Assembly (NCBI RefSeq): GCF_021298855.1
Contig: NZ_JAJTHI010000017.1
Span: 1 to 54,653 of the forward strand
From: Gemmatimonas sp.
GTDB lineage: Bacteria; Gemmatimonadota; Gemmatimonadetes; Gemmatimonadales; Gemmatimonadaceae
Direction: 5' to 3'
DNA: 54,653 nt
Shown here piece after piece: positions 52,259 to 54,653 of the stretch. A program made the position numbers and the translations under genes. The notes under the pieces are model-generated. The model was not told the DNA's origin, did not search any database, and was given only the letters and a program-made list of their open reading frames with translations. The number at the start of each line of letters is the position of its first letter. The first letter of the stretch is position 1.

Positions 52259-54490
52259 ATGCCTACCGGACGCCAACTCCGCCCCTGGCGCAGCGCCGTC
52301 GCCCTCGCGCTCGCCCCTCAACTGCTCCTCCTCCCGGCCGCGCTGACGGCCCAGACCACTCCGCGCGGCGGCGCCGCGGCGACCACCACGCCCCTGCCCA
52401 AGGGGCCGCGCGCCATGATGCTCGGCGACTGGTACCGCGTGGTGAACGTCGGTGCGCCCGCCGTGTCCCCCGACGGTAAACGGATCGCCATGACGGTCAC
52501 CAAGGCCGTCGAGAACGAGAACCGCCGTCACAGCGAAGTGTGGGTGGTGAACACCGCCGGCGGGGAGCCGCAGCGCTGGACCTCGCCCGGCACCGAAAGC
52601 AGCAACCCGCGCTGGAGCCCGGACGGCACGTACCTGTTCTTCACGTCGTCGCGCAGCGGCGGCACCGGCAACACGTGGGCCATCCGGCTCGACCAGCCCA
52701 GCGGGGAGGCCATTCAGGTGCCCAGCTACCCCACCAGCGGTACCATGCCGGCCAACGGCGCGTTCGCCGTGTTCGCCGAGGCGGCCACGCCGGCGCCGCA
52801 GGTGCCTGCCGGCGACCCATTCGCGCAGCAGCAGCCCATGGCGCGCCCGCCGTTCGATGCCATCACGCGCCCCGCCGTGCCGACGCGCTTCGACGGCCGC
52901 CACGTGGTGGACATGGCCTACAAGAACAACGCCACCGGCTTCGTGCCTGGCCGCCGTGTGGCGCGCACGTGGCGTCCGCAGCAGCTCTTCAAGCAGACCG
53001 TGGGCGACACCGCAAAGAAGCAGATCACGAATGTGGCGTATTCACACCGAAGCCCGGTGGTGAGCCCCGACGGCAAGTGGGTGGCGTTCGTGGCCGATGC
53101 GCGCCTGCGGCCGGACAGCGTGGTGGAGCTCGAGCGTGACTCGCTGGCCAGGCTGCCCTACGACAAGGTGCGTGACGAGGCCGAACGCAACGATGCCGAC
53201 ATCTACCTGCTGAGCGTGGACGGGGGGGCGCCGCGCAAGGTGGCCGACTGGATGGGGGCGGAGTCGGACCTGACGTGGTCTCCCGACGGCAAGCAGTTGG
53301 CCTTCATTGGCCGCCCCGGCCGCACGAAGAGTGCGCGCATCTTCGTCGTCGATGTGAACGGTGGCTCGCCGCGCAACCTGCTGGGCGACTGGCAGTTCGA
53401 GCCGAGTGGCATGGACTGGCTGCGCACGGGCATCCAGTTCACCGCCGACATCGGCGGGCGCTCGGCGGTCCTGCGCGCCGACCTCACCGGCAAGGGCGCG
53501 CCGAAGGAACTCGTGGGCGGTCGCCGGCAGATCCGCGGCACGAGCTACGATGCCGCCGGCAAGGTGCTCGCGTTCGTGGCAACGAGCATGACGAAGCCCA
53601 CGGAGCTGTTCGTCGCCAATGCCGACGGCACGGGCGAGCGCAAGCTCACCGGCTTCAATGACGCCGTGAACGCCGACGTGGTGTGGAGCGACGCCGAGCG
53701 CTTCACCTACAAGAGCGTGGGCAACGTGGAGATCGAAGGCTGGCTCATGAAGCCCTACGGATACGAGGCAGGGAAGAAGTATCCCATGGTGATCTACATC
53801 CACGGCGGCCCGCACTCCGCCTACGGCGAAGGGTGGTTCGACGAGTTCCAGAACCTCGCCGCGCAGGGGATGTTCGTGCTGTTCACCAACCCGCGTGGTT
53901 CGAGCGGCTACGGCGCCGACTTCACGTACAGCACGCGCGGCCGTTGGGGCATGGAAGACTACGAGGACCTCATGAAGGCCGTGGACATCGTGGCCGCCCG
54001 GCCCGACGTGGACGCCACGAAGCTCGGCGCCACCGGGGGGTCGTACGGTGGGTTCATGACCACCTGGATGGCCACCAAGACCAATCGGTTCGCGGCCATC
54101 CAGACCGACCGCACGATCACTGACTGGACGTACTGGTACGGCTCCAGCGACGCGCAGGGGCTCACCGAGTTCGAATTCTACGGCAAGCCATGGGACAACC
54201 AGGCGCTGTACGACACGCTCTCGCCCATCCGCTACGTGCAGAAGGTGAAGACGCCCATGCTCATCGTGCAGAGCGAGGAGGACCACCGCACGCCCATGGG
54301 GAGCGCGGAGATGTGGTTCATGTCGCTCAAGAAGCAGGGCGTGCCAGTGGAACTGGTGCGGTATCCTCGCTCCAATCACGACCTGAGCCGCACGGGTGAA
54401 CCGTGGCTGCTGGTGGACCGGCTGGGGCGACTCCGGCAGTGGTTCGGCTACTGGCTCCAGGGGCAGAAGCCGGGTACGTCGGCCAACTGA
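52259..54490 (+). CDS. Secreted S9 family peptidase (dipeptidyl/acylaminoacyl type)
   Basis: 743 residues. Signal peptide (SAVALALAPQLLLLPAALTAQ). PD40/TolB-like propeller repeats at about 55-470 (VSPDGKRIAM, WSPDGTYLFF, VSPDGKWVAF, WSPDGKQLAF). Catalytic domain has nucleophile Ser595 in TGGSYGGFMTTW, Asp675 in QSEEDHRTPMG and His707 in YPRSNHDLSR, with an IHGGPHSAYGEGW oxyanion loop. It should release di- or short peptides or acyl amino acids. It differs from the window's other S9 enzyme in its canonical G-x-S-Y-G-G motif. ATG 52259. Confidence 0.93.
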   Translation: MPTGRQLRPWRSAVALALAPQLLLLPAALTAQTTPRGGAAATTTPLPKGPRAMMLGDWYRVVNVGAPAVSPDGKRIAMTVTKAVENENRRHSEVWVVNTAGGEPQRWTSPGTESSNPRWSPDGTYLFFTSSRSGGTGNTWAIRLDQPSGEAIQVPSYPTSGTMPANGAFAVFAEAATPAPQVPAGDPFAQQQPMARPPFDAITRPAVPTRFDGRHVVDMAYKNNATGFVPGRRVARTWRPQQLFKQTVGDTAKKQITNVAYSHRSPVVSPDGKWVAFVADARLRPDSVVELERDSLARLPYDKVRDEAERNDADIYLLSVDGGAPRKVADWMGAESDLTWSPDGKQLAFIGRPGRTKSARIFVVDVNGGSPRNLLGDWQFEPSGMDWLRTGIQFTADIGGRSAVLRADLTGKGAPKELVGGRRQIRGTSYDAAGKVLAFVATSMTKPTELFVANADGTGERKLTGFNDAVNADVVWSDAERFTYKSVGNVEIEGWLMKPYGYEAGKKYPMVIYIHGGPHSAYGEGWFDEFQNLAAQGMFVLFTNPRGSSGYGADFTYSTRGRWGMEDYEDLMKAVDIVAARPDVDATKLGATGGSYGGFMTTWMATKTNRFAAIQTDRTITDWTYWYGSSDAQGLTEFEFYGKPWDNQALYDTLSPIRYVQKVKTPMLIVQSEEDHRTPMGSAEMWFMSLKKQGVPVELVRYPRSNHDLSRTGEPWLLVDRLGRLRQWFGYWLQGQKPGTSAN

Positions 54491-54495
54491 TTCAC

Positions 54496-54538
54496 CCGCA
54501 GACGGCAGACGGCAGGAACGACAGTCCGCAGACGGCAG
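54496..54538. repeat. Direct repeat after S9 peptidase
   Basis: CCGCAGACGGCAG appears at 54496-54508 and 54526-54538, with a shorter partial copy (ACGGCAG) between. It lies in the spacer before the terminator. No function is proposed. Confidence 0.7.
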
Positions 54539-54556
54539 GGATGTGGTCGAACAAAA

Positions 54557-54588
54557 CGGGCGCCACTGCTTCGCAGGGCGCCCGATTT
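54557..54588 (+). terminator. Rho-independent terminator after S9 peptidase
   Basis: CGGGCGCC (54557-54564) pairs with GGCGCCCG (54577-54584); the interior CTGC/GCAG extends the stem around a TTC loop with one bulged A. It is followed by ATTTCCTTT. It ends the S9 transcript. Confidence 0.82.
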
Positions 54589-54653
54589 CCTTTGCGGTTG
54601 GGAGATCGGCGGCGGCGCGCAGCGCACGCCGCCGAGTGGTTCTTCCGCTTCCC

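Overview
The window is about 54.6 kb of GC-rich, gene-dense bacterial chromosome. Its content includes two secreted S9 peptidases, a large secreted BNR/sortilin-like repeat protein, a Tat-exported amidase, DUF2911 and DUF4403 proteins, a HmuY-like lipoprotein beside a TonB-dependent receptor, and a TonB-like protein. Together these point to a diderm bacterium of the Gemmatimonadota (Gemmatimonas-like). That assignment is inference from gene content; no rRNA or other phylogenetic marker is present.

Layout. (1) 1-6.7 kb is a defence island. It holds the tail of a RhuM-like gene, a type I restriction specificity subunit, a GIY-YIG nuclease and HsdR, each joined to the next by 4-base start/stop overlaps, followed by a convergent Xre/RES toxin-antitoxin pair with its own palindromic operators. 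(2) 6.7-14.3 kb carries an NYN-nuclease/cold-shock fusion, a DUF2911 protein, a subtilisin-like lipoprotein, a TonB-like protein, a Tat-dependent amidase and a DUF1707/LiaF-like protein. (3) 14.3-19.9 kb is the isoleucine/valine locus ilvD-[attenuator]-ilvB-ilvN-ilvC. Between ilvD and ilvB lies a complete transcription attenuator with a Val/Leu-rich 39-codon leader peptide and mutually exclusive hairpins. (4) 19.9-28.1 kb carries a small membrane protein, the BNR-repeat protein, an S9 peptidase, a roughly 150-nt near-continuous palindrome and three hypothetical genes. (5) 28.1-34.5 kb starts with a non-coding block holding DnaA-box-like 9-mers, followed by a tight four-gene cassette: ATP-grasp, circularly permuted ATP-grasp, class I glutamine-amidotransferase-like hydrolase and YbdK-type carboxylate-amine ligase. 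A GAF/PAS-like sensor histidine kinase follows. (6) 34.5-38.7 kb carries a short-chain dehydrogenase divergent from a HmuY-like lipoprotein and TonB receptor. (7) 38.7-44.3 kb is a minus-strand glycogen operon, glgP-glgA-GH57/DUF3536. (8) 44.4-51.6 kb is a threonine operon, thrA (fused aspartokinase/homoserine dehydrogenase)-thrC, continuing into a degenerate SDR, a DUF4403 lipoprotein and an M28 peptidase. (9) 51.6-54.6 kb carries a two-way terminator, an apparent 21-residue peptide gene with a perfect Shine-Dalgarno sequence, a CRP-like palindrome and a second S9 peptidase.

How the parts work together. The ilv genes encode acetolactate synthase (IlvBN), ketol-acid reductoisomerase (IlvC) and dihydroxyacid dehydratase (IlvD), the common valine/isoleucine steps, and the leader gives them end-product feedback. 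The thrA-thrC pair makes threonine, the precursor of isoleucine, but lacks homoserine kinase here. The four-gene ligase cassette contains two or three amide-forming enzymes and a gamma-glutamyl-type hydrolase, which suggests synthesis and editing of a small gamma-glutamyl or peptide-like metabolite whose identity cannot be read from the sequence.

The most unusual items are the branched-chain attenuator, the four-gene ligase cassette, the 21-residue peptide gene, the apparent CTG start of the RES toxin, and the large palindrome at 25.9-26.0 kb. No tRNA, rRNA, CRISPR array, transposase or prophage gene was seen.
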